Shown: piece after piece, positions 16,307 to 26,096 of the stretch
How positions within the stretch are numbered: position 1 is the first letter of the stretch
How the letters are laid out: every line of letters starts with the position of its first letter
Origin: an uncultured Erysipelotrichaceae bacterium
GTDB taxonomy: Bacteria > Bacillota_I > Bacilli_A > Erysipelotrichales > Erysipelotrichaceae
Reading direction: 5' to 3'
Length of the DNA stretch: 64,000 bases
NCBI GenBank assembly: GCA_945875435.1
Contig: CAMCKH010000002.1
Coordinates: 92,597-156,596, forward strand
The notes under the pieces: model-generated
Databases searched by the model: none
The model's input: the letters and a program-made list of their open reading frames with translations, nothing else
Told to the model about the DNA's origin: nothing
Made by a program: the position numbers and the translations under genes

Positions 16307-17674
16307 TACTTTCTTAACTTCTTTTAAATAATAATCTTCTATCTGTTTAATGATCCAATCTTCTTCATCATCATAAATATCCATAAAATAAAGTGCTTCA
16401 ATCTTAACCCTAAAAGGTTTAAGTGTTACAAACTTTAAATTTTCATCATTTAAAAGTTTTATTCTTTCTAAATTCTCTTCTCTATAAATAAACGCTTGTC
16501 CATTTATTAAAGGATTTAAACTTTTAAAAAAACTGCTATGTTCAAATTCAATAATATTAAATACCATAAAAAATAAAATAAAATATTTTAAAAATACTGA
16601 CTTAAATTTTAATTTAAAATAATTAATCCATAAAAAAGTAATTAAAATAATAAATAAATAAAGTTTAAAATAAATAATATTAATTATTCTATCCCATAAA
16701 TTAAAAATTCCCATTGCATATATAGGCGGGGTAAATAATGCTGCATAGACACTAAAAATAATAAATGTTAAAAAAATTAATAATTTTAAATTTAATCTAA
16801 CTTTAAAATCTTTAAGTAAGTAATTGATAATAGCTATTGAAAAAATAATACTTCCTTTATTTAATAATTTAAAATACATGAAGGCATTTTTATAAGAATA
16901 TAGTATTGATTTTAACGGTGTTACTGATTCAGAAATATAATATAACTGCCTAACTTTATTACCTGGTGCAAAAACACTAACCCCAAAGAAAAATATAGAA
17001 ACAATCAATAAAATTACAATAAATTTAAAATCTTGCTTCTTATAAACAAAATAAAGACATAAAAGAAATAAAATAATCAAATAGTTTAAAGTAGAAACAA
17101 AATTTCCACCCACAAAAAATATACTTAAAACAACTATTAAGTATTTTAAAATATCTTTATTATCAAAATAATATTTATAAATTAAAGCATATAAAATAAG
17201 TTCTAAAGAATAGAAAAATGTATAGTATACAGATCCATTATACCAGTAAAAAGAAGAATTAAGATTGTGTACATACTGAATTTGAATAAAGGTGCTAATG
17301 ATAAATATTATAAATATCTTATAGTTATCAAGATATTTTTTTAATATTGTATTTAAAAATAAATAATTTGAAAATATGAAAAATAACACTAAAAAATAGG
17401 TAGTAAAAAAATATAAATTTTCATTAATAAAAGCAGGATTAATACTAAACATAAAGATAGCACTATAAGTACCTTGCCAATTTAAGTAAAAATCTTTTAC
17501 ACTAACTAAAACTGCTTTAATCATACTTAAAAATCCACCATTTAAATAACCTTGGTGTGCATAACTTCCAAAACCAAAATCATCTCCACTCATATAATTA
17601 AAATGGGCTAATAAGAATATTGGTAAAAGCGAAATTAAATATAATATTAAAATAATATTTTTTTTATTTTTCAT
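16301..17674 (-). CDS. Polytopic membrane protein, probable GT-C-type glycosyltransferase
   Basis: A 457-residue protein with about ten to twelve hydrophobic helices and a C-terminal soluble tail. Soon after the first helix it has MSGDDFGFG, an acidic pair in the first outer loop as expected for GT-C enzymes that use lipid-linked sugars; this resembles DUF6056/GtrII-like proteins. The start is taken at 17674 (GAGAAT just upstream), overlapping the preceding gene by 11 bases; an in-frame longer reading lies within that gene. It is last in a run with a polyprenyl-phosphate glycosyltransferase and two large membrane paralogues. The substrate is unknown. Confidence 0.55.
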   Translation of the reverse strand: MKNKKNIILILYLISLLPIFLLAHFNYMSGDDFGFGSYAHQGYLNGGFLSMIKAVLVSVKDFYLNWQGTYSAIFMFSINPAFINENLYFFTTYFLVLFFIFSNYLFLNTILKKYLDNYKIFIIFIISTFIQIQYVHNLNSSFYWYNGSVYYTFFYSLELILYALIYKYYFDNKDILKYLIVVLSIFFVGGNFVSTLNYLIILFLLCLYFVYKKQDFKFIVILLIVSIFFFGVSVFAPGNKVRQLYYISESVTPLKSILYSYKNAFMYFKLLNKGSIIFSIAIINYLLKDFKVRLNLKLLIFLTFIIFSVYAALFTPPIYAMGIFNLWDRIINIIYFKLYLFIILITFLWINYFKLKFKSVFLKYFILFFMVFNIIEFEHSSFFKSLNPLINGQAFIYREENLERIKLLNDENLKFVTLKPFRVKIEALYFMDIYDDEEDWIIKQIEDYYLKEVKKVN

Positions 17675-19694
17675 ATTCTCTAATATCAAATACAGCGTAT
17701 TTTGAAGTTGCGTAATCTTTTTCATTATCAAATTTTTCATTTATTTTCTCATATAAATGTTTATAACTACCGTTTTCTTCATAAACAAATTCATATTTTA
17801 AAGTCAATATATCATAACCACTCTTTAACAAATCATTGTTTATTTCACTATAATCTCCTTTTTCTTCAGGTTTAAAATTATCATAAATATAATCATAAGG
17901 GAAAAGTGATGTAAATAATTTATAATGATATTCGTTTTCTAATAAATAATTATATCTTTTTTCCTTACCAAATAAATATACCGAATCAGGAATATAAGAA
18001 TACATATAAAAAGAATCTGTTATAATATGAGGGTTTTTAATATTTTTATCCTTAACCATTCTTCTAACATTATAGATGATTTCTAATTCATCATTATCAA
18101 TTTTAAATAGTTTATTATAATTATCATAAATTTTAAAAGTAGGATGATAATGCATCGGAATTTGCACGAAAGCTAATACACAAGATCCAATCAATAAAAA
18201 ACCAGAAACAAATATTTTTAACATCTTATTTTTTAAATCATTAAAAAACACAACCACAAATAGCGAAATAGTGTATGGATTAATGATAATATCATAACCG
18301 CGATAATAAACCCAATTGATTTTATTCATAAAAGTACTACCTAAAGGATTAAAAAATACTGCTATTAAAATAATAAAGGTAATTGCGATAGGTTTTTGAC
18401 GATTTTTAACTAAATAATAAAATAACGGAATTAAAACAATGGTATTGAAAATATAATGTCTAATATCATTAAACATAAAATAATCAAAAGACATGTCTGC
18501 GATTTCACTATAATTTTCAAAAAACATCTTAATGTTAAATAAATCTTTAGTTATATAAAAAGAACCCACAATAAAAATTAACGATGATAAGATAATAGTT
18601 ATTATTCTTATTTTTTTATTTTTAAAAATTTTTATAATATAATCGTTTAAAAAATATAATATTCCAAAAATAATCACATATCCAATAAGTAAATCAAATC
18701 TTGTTTTAAATTTGGTGAAAACGATATTCAATAAAGGAATGAAAGATACAAAAACATATTCTTTAATCAACTTATTTCTATGATCAACAAGCACAAAAAA
18801 TAATCCAAATAAATAAAAAATAGTTGTGAATGCACCGGTAGAAGAAACTCCAGATAAACCTGATAAAGTAAGATAAAATAAATAGATATTCATATCATCT
18901 TTATTGTAAAAATACCTATATATAAAGATACTTGAAATCACAAGTATATACATTCTATGATTATTGCCAATAAAACCATAAACATTATTATAATAAAGGT
19001 TTGCCATAAAAAGATTAAAAATAAATAATAATGATATTTTTAAAATTTTATTATTAATTTTCAATTCATCTAAAGCAATAATGCTGCTGGCTGAGAAAGA
19101 AAAAGTTAAAATTATTTGATTTGTCCAAATAAAAGCAGGCATCGTTTCAAAACTAACCTTAAAAAAACCATAAATGCTTCTAAACAAATATATAAACAAA
19201 GAAGAAAAATTATAAAAAGATTGAAAAGTATAATCCGCTCCAATATAGTTATAATCAACACCTCCAAAATGAGGGTGGATACTATTTAAAGAATTATTAC
19301 CTATATTATTAGAAACAATGTTTAAATAAAATAAAGTATCAAATCCGTGAGTTTCACCAAGAGTTCTATTGTAAGAAATATATAAAGAAATTAAAGCAAA
19401 AATTAATAGTAATATCCATTTTTTATAATTAAAATTCAAATTTAATTGTTTAATATTTTTAATAATAAAATAAATAGATAATATAAAACCAATCAAAAAT
19501 ACTGCTAATAATAAATAAAACGATAAATGAAATGCAGATATTAGACTTGTAGTTAAGTATAAATATCCCATCACCGATATAAATCCCAAAACAAAAGAAA
19601 ACTCAAAATGCTTTTGTTTAAATCTATAAAACAAAAATCTTCCTAATAATTCAAAATAAATTAAACAAATAAAAGGTGTAATAAAATATTTCAT
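17664..19694 (-). CDS. Large membrane protein, tandem paralogue B (putative GT-C glycosyltransferase)
   Basis: A 676-residue protein: about 12-14 membrane helices over residues 1-500, then a soluble, Tyr-rich C-terminal domain. It is clearly homologous to the next gene upstream; they share ELLGR near the N-terminus, TLGE.HGFDTLFYLNIVSNN, IHPHFG, the ADYTFQSFY segment, MPAF, and EIADMSFDYFMFNDIRHYIFN. Conserved acidic and histidine residues in the first outer loop suit a lipid-linked sugar transferase. It sits four bases downstream of its paralogue and overlaps the following gene. No family name can be given with certainty. Confidence 0.55.
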   Translation of the reverse strand: MKYFITPFICLIYFELLGRFLFYRFKQKHFEFSFVLGFISVMGYLYLTTSLISAFHLSFYLLLAVFLIGFILSIYFIIKNIKQLNLNFNYKKWILLLIFALISLYISYNRTLGETHGFDTLFYLNIVSNNIGNNSLNSIHPHFGGVDYNYIGADYTFQSFYNFSSLFIYLFRSIYGFFKVSFETMPAFIWTNQIILTFSFSASSIIALDELKINNKILKISLLFIFNLFMANLYYNNVYGFIGNNHRMYILVISSIFIYRYFYNKDDMNIYLFYLTLSGLSGVSSTGAFTTIFYLFGLFFVLVDHRNKLIKEYVFVSFIPLLNIVFTKFKTRFDLLIGYVIIFGILYFLNDYIIKIFKNKKIRIITIILSSLIFIVGSFYITKDLFNIKMFFENYSEIADMSFDYFMFNDIRHYIFNTIVLIPLFYYLVKNRQKPIAITFIILIAVFFNPLGSTFMNKINWVYYRGYDIIINPYTISLFVVVFFNDLKNKMLKIFVSGFLLIGSCVLAFVQIPMHYHPTFKIYDNYNKLFKIDNDELEIIYNVRRMVKDKNIKNPHIITDSFYMYSYIPDSVYLFGKEKRYNYLLENEYHYKLFTSLFPYDYIYDNFKPEEKGDYSEINNDLLKSGYDILTLKYEFVYEENGSYKHLYEKINEKFDNEKDYATSKYAVFDIREYEK

Positions 19695-19698
19695 AATC

Positions 19699-21720
19699 TT
19701 ACTTTAATGGATAAACTTTGTATTTCCAATTTTCATAAATTGATTTATAACCACAACTTTCAATCAGTAAAGTTCTTGGTTTTTCTTCGTTTTCAAAAGT
19801 ATAATTAATATACTTATCTTCAATAATATAATCGTAATCACTTTTCTTAATAAGCTCACAAGTGTCTTGGTAAAGAGGAATATTATCAGCCATAAAGTTA
19901 TCATAATCATTATCTTTAGGGAAAAATATTAACCACAATTGATAGGTTGTGTCCGAGTAATGTTCTCCCCAATTATATCTTTTTTCTTTACCGAAAAGAT
20001 AGCTGCTGTTTGGTATATAGCTTTGCATATAAAAAGTTCCGGTAATAATTTTTGGGTTTTTAGCTTTCCTTTCAATCAAAATATTTCTAAAATTTCTAAT
20101 CAAATCTAACTCCACATTACTAATTTTATAAAAATAATTATAATCTTCATTAGGAATAAAACTAGGATGATAATAAATAGGTATTTGAATTACAGAAAGC
20201 ACAATCGAACTTATAAGTACAGTTCCTATAAAAACTATTTTATATTTCTTATTTTTAAAATAGTTATACATATATTCAAGCATATACATTAAAGTAAATT
20301 GATTGATAATAATATCATAAGCACGATAATATACCCAATTGACGCTGTTTAAATAAGTTACATTAAAAGGATTAAAGAAGACTAAAATCATGATTGCATA
20401 AGTCTTGCTGATTTCTTTTTTAAAATTAGTAATCAACATAAAAAACAACGGAATTAAAACAATAGGATTAAAAATATAATGTCTAATATCATTAAACATA
20501 AAATAATCAAAAGACATATCTGCGATTTCACTAAAATTATTAAAAAAGGCGTAGAAATCAAAAATATTATTGGTCATTCTATATGATAAAAACATTAATA
20601 AGAGTGAGCTTAAAACAATTGTAGCTATTTTTACAATTTTATTTTTATAAATTTTAATTATAAGGTCATTTAAAAAATATAAAATTAAAAATCCTAAAGC
20701 TACCATTAAACATAAATCTAATCTACTATCTAGTTTAGTACATAAAATATTAATAGCTGGAACATAACACACCCATACATAATCTTTTATTAATTGTTTT
20801 TCAGTATCAACTAACACAAAAAATAATCCATATAATAAAAATATAATACTGAAAGCACCTGTAGAAGATACGGCAGCTAGTCCGCTTAAAGAAATTAAAA
20901 ATAGCTGCCAATATTTTTTGTCTGTTTTATTTTCAAGATATTTAAATAAAAAAATACTTAAAATAGCTAAAATACTAAAACGATAATTATTACCTATGAA
21001 GCCATAAACTTGATTATAGTATAAACTACCCATAAAAGTTAAAAATAAAACACCATAAGCAATAGACAACAATTTATTATTACTTTTAATTTCTTTAACA
21101 CTTATCAAGGTTGTTGCGATGTAAAAAACAGATAAAATTACTTGAAACCCCCACACAAACGCAGGCATTGTTTCAAATTCTATTTTAAAAATTGAAAAAA
21201 ATTGCCTAAAAACATAGATAATAACAGAGGCAAAAGTATAAAATGATTGAAAAGTATAATCTGCCCTGACAAAATCATAAGAAATAGTTCCAAAATGAGG
21301 ATGGATGCTGAAAAGATTATTTACATCAATATTATTAGAAACGATATTTAAATAAAATAAGGTATCAAAACCGTGAACTTCACCTAAAGTTCTATACCAA
21401 GAAGCCACTAATGATAAAATAAAACAAATTAAAAATATTAATAAATATTTTTTATTAAAACTAAAATCAATCTTTTTAAAATCTTTAACAATTAAAAATA
21501 TTGATAACAAAAATACAATTATATATTCGGCTAAAAGTAATTTAAAGGATAAATGAAAAACAGTTATCGGAAAACTAATTAAATAAAAAACTCCTAAAAA
21601 TACAATAAAACCTAAAACAAAAGAAAAATCAAAAGGTTTCTTATTAAATTTATAAAAAATCCATCTCCCTAAAAGTTCAAAGTAGAGAATTAAAAATAAA
21701 GGATAAATAAAATACTGCAT
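19699..21720 (-). CDS. Large membrane protein, tandem paralogue A (putative GT-C glycosyltransferase)
   Basis: A 673-residue paralogue of its downstream neighbour, colinear along the whole length, with the same HGFDTLFYLN and EIADMSFDYF blocks and a similar soluble C-terminal domain. The C-terminal halves differ more than the membrane part, suggesting different acceptors or sugars. Start ATG with TAGGAG upstream. It follows the DPM1-like glycosyltransferase by eight bases. The co-localisation suggests that this enzyme flips or transfers the polyprenyl-phosphate sugar made by that gene, which is inference from known three-component systems (GtrB-type plus GT-C). Confidence 0.55.
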   Translation of the reverse strand: MQYFIYPLFLILYFELLGRWIFYKFNKKPFDFSFVLGFIVFLGVFYLISFPITVFHLSFKLLLAEYIIVFLLSIFLIVKDFKKIDFSFNKKYLLIFLICFILSLVASWYRTLGEVHGFDTLFYLNIVSNNIDVNNLFSIHPHFGTISYDFVRADYTFQSFYTFASVIIYVFRQFFSIFKIEFETMPAFVWGFQVILSVFYIATTLISVKEIKSNNKLLSIAYGVLFLTFMGSLYYNQVYGFIGNNYRFSILAILSIFLFKYLENKTDKKYWQLFLISLSGLAAVSSTGAFSIIFLLYGLFFVLVDTEKQLIKDYVWVCYVPAINILCTKLDSRLDLCLMVALGFLILYFLNDLIIKIYKNKIVKIATIVLSSLLLMFLSYRMTNNIFDFYAFFNNFSEIADMSFDYFMFNDIRHYIFNPIVLIPLFFMLITNFKKEISKTYAIMILVFFNPFNVTYLNSVNWVYYRAYDIIINQFTLMYMLEYMYNYFKNKKYKIVFIGTVLISSIVLSVIQIPIYYHPSFIPNEDYNYFYKISNVELDLIRNFRNILIERKAKNPKIITGTFYMQSYIPNSSYLFGKEKRYNWGEHYSDTTYQLWLIFFPKDNDYDNFMADNIPLYQDTCELIKKSDYDYIIEDKYINYTFENEEKPRTLLIESCGYKSIYENWKYKVYPLK

Positions 21721-21728
21721 AACTTCTC

Positions 21729-22649
21729 CTAATATTCGTTCCTAATTATATACACTGGTCTTTTTTTAGTTTCTAAATAGGTTCTCGCAAGATATTCGCC
21801 TATAATTCCAAGCACAATTAATTGAATTCCTCCAAGAATAGAAATAAGTACAACTAATGAAGGATAACCACTCACAACTTCACCAAATATCAAAGTTTTG
21901 AAAGTGATATAAAACATAAATGAGAAACCTATAATTGAAAATAAAATTCCAAAAATTGTAGCAATTTTTAGTGGCACAATAGTAAAAGCAACTATACCTT
22001 CAATCGCATAATTAAATAATTTAAAAAACGACCACTTAGTTTCTCCTGCAATTCTTTTTTTATTTTCAAATTCTAAATATTTAGTTTTAAAACCAACCCA
22101 AGAAAATATACCTTTACTAAAACGATTTACTTCATTTAATGAAATAACTGCATTTACCATTGTTCGTTTCATCATTCGATAGTCTCTAGCACCATCAACT
22201 ATATCTACTTCTATCATTTTATTGATTAGTTTATAAAAAGTTCTCGCAAAAATCGATCGGATAAAAGGTTCTCCTTTTCTATCAACTCTATATGTTGCGA
22301 CACTATCATATTCATCATTATCTAAAATTTCAATCATTTCTTTAATTAAATTAGGTGGATCTTGAAGATCTGCATCCATTACAACCACCAAATCTCCTTT
22401 GCTAGCATTAAGTCCAGCATACATTGCGGCTTCTTTGCCAAAATTTCTTGAAAATTCAATAATTCTGATTTTTTGATTGTTAGATTTTAAATTTTTTAAA
22501 ATATCTAAAGTTTTATCTTTTGATCCATCATCCACAAAAATCAATTCATAATTTTCATTTAAAAATTTAAGTTCTTTAATTAATTCTAAATAAAATAAAT
22601 TAAGTGCTTTTTCTTCGTTAAAACAAGGTACTATTACTGATAATTTCAT
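21729..22649 (-). CDS. GtrB/CsbB-like polyprenyl-phosphate glycosyltransferase (GT2)
   Basis: Likely moves a sugar from a nucleotide donor to undecaprenyl phosphate on the cytosolic face. The 306-residue protein has an N-terminal GT-A fold: VPCFNEE, FVDDGSKD, the metal-binding DADLQDPP, and RDYRMM. Two C-terminal membrane helices (about 230-290) and a short basic tail complete the DPM1/GtrB layout. The ribosome-binding site GGAG is close to the ATG. The partner proteins are the three polytopic membrane proteins downstream. No GtrA-like flippase gene is present. Confidence 0.85.
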   Translation of the reverse strand: MKLSVIVPCFNEEKALNLFYLELIKELKFLNENYELIFVDDGSKDKTLDILKNLKSNNQKIRIIEFSRNFGKEAAMYAGLNASKGDLVVVMDADLQDPPNLIKEMIEILDNDEYDSVATYRVDRKGEPFIRSIFARTFYKLINKMIEVDIVDGARDYRMMKRTMVNAVISLNEVNRFSKGIFSWVGFKTKYLEFENKKRIAGETKWSFFKLFNYAIEGIVAFTIVPLKIATIFGILFSIIGFSFMFYITFKTLIFGEVVSGYPSLVVLISILGGIQLIVLGIIGEYLARTYLETKKRPVYIIRNEY

Positions 22650-22670
22650 ATATTCTCCACATTCATTATA

Positions 22671-23321
22671 TTATAGTTCTAATAATTTTTTGACTTTTTC
22701 TTTAAAATCACCTTTAAATAAATAAGATCCTGATACCAGCCATTCACAACCAGCTTCCTTAACTCTTTTAACAGTTGTATCATTAATACCACCATCTATT
22801 TCGATTATATAATTATAATTGTACTTATTTTTCAATTCTTTAAGTTCAATAATTTTTTCCAAACTAGATTCAATAAATCCTTGACCACCCAAACCCGGCT
22901 CAACACTCATCACTAACACTAAATCAAAATATTTTAATAGATTAGTTATTTTTGAAACAGGTGTGTTTGGTTTAATTGAAATTCCTGCTTTAATATTATT
23001 ATTTTTAATTTTATGTGCTAAATCAATAATTTCTGTTTCGCTTTCTAAGGCTTCATAGTGAAATGTTATAATATCAGCTCCAGCATTAATAAAAATATCA
23101 CTAACTTTTTTAGGATTTGTAACCATAATATGAACATCCATTACTAAATTAGTGTAATTTTTAAATGCTTTCATAATATCTGGACCAAATGAAAGATTAT
23201 TCACAAAATGCCCATCCATTACATCAAAATGAATTACCTTACAAGTTTCTTTTATTAAATCTAAATATTTTTTAGTATCACTATAATCTAGCGATAATAC
23301 AGAGGGAAGTATTTCTACCAT
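22671..23321 (-). CDS. rpe: Ribulose-phosphate 3-epimerase
   Basis: Interconverts ribulose-5-phosphate and xylulose-5-phosphate in the pentose phosphate pathway. The 216-residue TIM barrel shows the family motifs LPSVLSLDY, HFDVMDGHFVNN (metal-binding His and Asp), DVHIMV, SVEPGLGGQGF and EIDGG. It starts within the last bases of rsgA, so the two are coupled; rsgA-rpe is a common pair in Bacillota. An AAAGGAA site precedes the ATG. Confidence 0.96.
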   Translation of the reverse strand: MVEILPSVLSLDYSDTKKYLDLIKETCKVIHFDVMDGHFVNNLSFGPDIMKAFKNYTNLVMDVHIMVTNPKKVSDIFINAGADIITFHYEALESETEIIDLAHKIKNNNIKAGISIKPNTPVSKITNLLKYFDLVLVMSVEPGLGGQGFIESSLEKIIELKELKNKYNYNYIIEIDGGINDTTVKRVKEAGCEWLVSGSYLFKGDFKEKVKKLLEL

Positions 23322-24160
23322 TTTGTTTCCTTTCTTAGTTTAGTAACTATGTTTTTATATTCTTGATAAAATCCAATGTCTTTATTGTTAAAATATTCTT
23401 TAACTTTACAATCATTTTCTTCAAAATGTAAACAGTTGCTGTATCTACATTGACCACACTTATTAAATAATGAAATTTTATCTTTTATTTCTAAATAATT
23501 AATCTTTTCAAATTCAATACTGCTAAAACCTGGAGTATCCGCAATCATCCCTTCAAAATACATATACATTTCAAAATGTGTAGTAGTATGTTTTCCTCTA
23601 GAAAGTGCTTTTGAAATTTCCTGAACTTTTAAATTTAATTCAGGGATTAAAAAGTTAAGCAAACTTGATTTACCTACTCCACTTTGACCAGAAAATACAG
23701 ATATTTTATCGGCAAGTTTATTTTTAAGTTCATTAGAAACTTTATTTTTAAAAGTAATATATACATCAATATCTAAATTTTTATATATTTCAATAACCTT
23801 AATTAAATTTCCATCGTCCAAATCTGCTTTAGTGATAATTAAAGACGGTTTAATATTATTAATATTAGCCATTATAATCATTCTATCAACTAATTTATAA
23901 TCAAATTCTGGTTCTTTATAACTCATTAAAATGAAGAAATTATCAATATTCGCAATAGAAGGTCTAATTAATTGATTTTTTCTAGGCAAAACATCAATAA
24001 TAATACATTTATCATTTTCTAATTTAAAAGTTACATTATCTCCTAAAATAACTTTTTTATTTTTTCTAACATTTCCACTAATAATACTACTATGTTTATT
24101 TTTGTTTTCATCTTCAATCACAAAAATATTAGAATTTACTTTTATCACTTTTCCGATCAT
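23315..24160 (-). CDS. rsgA: Ribosome small subunit-dependent GTPase A
   Basis: Circularly permuted GTPase that checks maturation of the 30S subunit. The order of elements in 281 residues is OB fold (1-about 65), G4 TKADL, G1 GQSGVGKSS, switch region, G3 DTPGFSS, then the zinc-binding C-terminal domain with Cys, His and Cys ligands in CRYSNCLHFEENDC. The ATG overlaps the ogt stop as ATGA, so the genes are translationally coupled. Confidence 0.96.
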   Translation of the reverse strand: MIGKVIKVNSNIFVIEDENKNKHSSIISGNVRKNKKVILGDNVTFKLENDKCIIIDVLPRKNQLIRPSIANIDNFFILMSYKEPEFDYKLVDRMIIMANINNIKPSLIITKADLDDGNLIKVIEIYKNLDIDVYITFKNKVSNELKNKLADKISVFSGQSGVGKSSLLNFLIPELNLKVQEISKALSRGKHTTTHFEMYMYFEGMIADTPGFSSIEFEKINYLEIKDKISLFNKCGQCRYSNCLHFEENDCKVKEYFNNKDIGFYQEYKNIVTKLRKETKW

Positions 24161-24624
24161 TTATTTAATTTTAACATATTAACGCCTTCTATGTTTAAAA
24201 GTTTTTCTTTCAATAAATTACCCCCTGAAAAATTACCTATTTTACCATTTTTTAAAATCACTCGATGACAAGGTAAAATTATAGGAAGTTTATTTTTACC
24301 TATAAGTGAAGCAATACTTCTAACTGCTTTTTCTTTTTGGTGCATTTCCGCAAACTCTTGATAAGAAATTGTATTTCCATAAGGTATTTGTAGCAGTTTA
24401 GCATAAAAATCATCAATCTTAAAAATACTAAGGTCAAATTCTCTAATTTCCCTGGTTAAATAATGTTTAATCATTGAAAAGCATTTTTTTATTAATTCTG
24501 TTTCTTTTAAAATGAAATCAAAATCAATCTTTTGGTTTTCAAAAAAAATGTTTGTAATCAACCCTTCGCTTTCAATTATTGTGAGTAAACCAATCGTACT
24601 AAAATACCTAAATCCATATTTCAT
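24157..24624 (-). CDS. ogt: Methylated-DNA-protein cysteine S-methyltransferase
   Basis: Suicide repair enzyme that transfers methyl groups from O6-methylguanine to its own cysteine. The active-site PCHRVI motif and the helix-turn-helix with IPYGNTISYQEFA are present in 155 residues. It heads the ogt-rsgA-rpe-glycosylation run. The ATG is preceded by TATAATTTTAAT with no ribosome-binding site, so it is likely leaderless. Its stop overlaps the rsgA start. The association of a DNA-repair gene with rsgA-rpe is unusual. Confidence 0.93.
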   Translation of the reverse strand: MKYGFRYFSTIGLLTIIESEGLITNIFFENQKIDFDFILKETELIKKCFSMIKHYLTREIREFDLSIFKIDDFYAKLLQIPYGNTISYQEFAEMHQKEKAVRSIASLIGKNKLPIILPCHRVILKNGKIGNFSGGNLLKEKLLNIEGVNMLKLNK

Positions 24625-24630
24625 ATTAAA

Positions 24631-24636
24631 ATTATA
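24631..24636 (-). promoter_or_regulatory. Leaderless -10 box of ogt
   Basis: TATAAT on the minus strand ends six bases before the ATG. The upstream bases that should hold the -35 box lie inside the malQ terminator stem. Confidence 0.5.
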
Positions 24637-24661
24637 ACAAAAAGCGTAAATATATTACGCT
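24637..24661 (-). terminator. malQ terminator overlapping the ogt promoter
   Basis: On the minus strand AGCGTAA (24661-24655) pairs with TTACGCT (24649-24643), followed by T5. The stem begins within the malQ stop codon. Confidence 0.6.
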
Positions 24662-26096
24662 ATCTGTTGTATTTTATAATTGATTTTTTTAATATAGGAA
24701 GCATTTCTTTAAAACTTTGGAAATCATTTAATTTCCAAGTCCAATTCAATTCCCCTAAAGTTCCAGGAGTATTTAATCTAGCATTATCATCAAGAGATAA
24801 AATGTCGTAGAGTGGAATAATAGCAATTTCAGCGTTACTATTCAAAGTATAATCTACAAAATTTAATACTACATTTTCTTGATTATAATTATTTTTGATG
24901 AAAAACTCATTAATTTCTAATTGTTTTTCAAGATCTAAACCAGCATACCAACTATAAATTGTTTGGTTATCGTGAGTTCCCGTATAAATAACTAGATTCT
25001 CAATATCTTCTTCATCATTTAAAGGATCAAATGTGAATTGTACAATTCTCATACCTTTAAACTTATAGTGATCTCGTAAAATTAAAACCTCAGGTCTTAA
25101 ATCACCTAAATCTTCCGCAATTATCTTTATATCTGGATGAATGCTGAAAAGTTTATCAAATAATTTATAACCCGGAGCTTCAAGCCAAACTCCATCTATT
25201 GCGGTAGGACAAGAAGATTCTATTCTCCAATAAGTATCAAAAGCTCTAAAATGATCTATTCTGATAATATCAAATAAATTTTTATTATACCCTAATCTAT
25301 TTAACCAAAAACTGAAATCATTTTTTTCAATATATTCCCAATCGTAAATTGGATTACCCCATCTTTGTCCGGTTTTTGAAAAATAATCAGGAGGTACACC
25401 CGCAATAAATATCGGTCTTCCATCATCATCTAATAAGAATGATTTTTGGTTAGTCCACACATCATCACTATCAATACCGACATAAAAGGGAATATCACCC
25501 ATCACCTCAACACCTTTGGCATTAGCATATTTTTTTAATTTTAACCACTGTTTATATAAATTGTATTGGATGAACATTTCGTAATTGATTTTATCTTGAA
25601 AATTACTTAAATCTAATTCTTGATTTAAAATCCAATCTTTGTGAGATTTTTCCCACTCATTCCAACATTTTAAATTATTTTCTTTTTTTAAGGTTAAAAA
25701 TACCGCATATTTATAAACCCAATCCATTTTAATAAATTGGAAATAATCTTCTGATGCTTTAAACTTATTGAAAGCCTCTTTTAAATAAAATTCTTTATAT
25801 TTTCTAACTCTGTCATAATCAATTCTATCGCTATCAAAGTAAGGATCTGTTGATAAAATCAAACCCTCTTCTTTCAAAAAATCTAACGATAAATAAATTT
25901 CATCCATTGCATAACTAGAATATGCTTGGTACGGAGAAGATCCGTAACCCAGTGGATTTAATGGTAAAATTTGCCATATTTTAAAACCACTTTCTGATAT
26001 TAAATCCACAAATTCATAGCTGCTGCTACCAAAATCTCCAACTCCATATTTTGATGGAAGTGAGGCGATTGGCATTAATATTCCTGCTTTTCTCAT
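24660..26096 (-). CDS. malQ: 4-alpha-glucanotransferase (amylomaltase)
   Basis: Disproportionates maltodextrins, transferring glucan chains and releasing glucose. It is a GH77 enzyme of 478 residues. N-terminal GILMPIASLPSKYGVGDFG, nucleophile region IRIDHFRAF, acid/base IAEDLGDL and the third carboxylate in GTHDN are all visible. Its ATG overlaps the end of the lipoprotein amylase gene. As the last gene of the maltodextrin operon it handles the imported oligosaccharides in the cytosol. Confidence 0.96.
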   Translation of the reverse strand: MRKAGILMPIASLPSKYGVGDFGSSSYEFVDLISESGFKIWQILPLNPLGYGSSPYQAYSSYAMDEIYLSLDFLKEEGLILSTDPYFDSDRIDYDRVRKYKEFYLKEAFNKFKASEDYFQFIKMDWVYKYAVFLTLKKENNLKCWNEWEKSHKDWILNQELDLSNFQDKINYEMFIQYNLYKQWLKLKKYANAKGVEVMGDIPFYVGIDSDDVWTNQKSFLLDDDGRPIFIAGVPPDYFSKTGQRWGNPIYDWEYIEKNDFSFWLNRLGYNKNLFDIIRIDHFRAFDTYWRIESSCPTAIDGVWLEAPGYKLFDKLFSIHPDIKIIAEDLGDLRPEVLILRDHYKFKGMRIVQFTFDPLNDEEDIENLVIYTGTHDNQTIYSWYAGLDLEKQLEINEFFIKNNYNQENVVLNFVDYTLNSNAEIAIIPLYDILSLDDNARLNTPGTLGELNWTWKLNDFQSFKEMLPILKKSIIKYNR

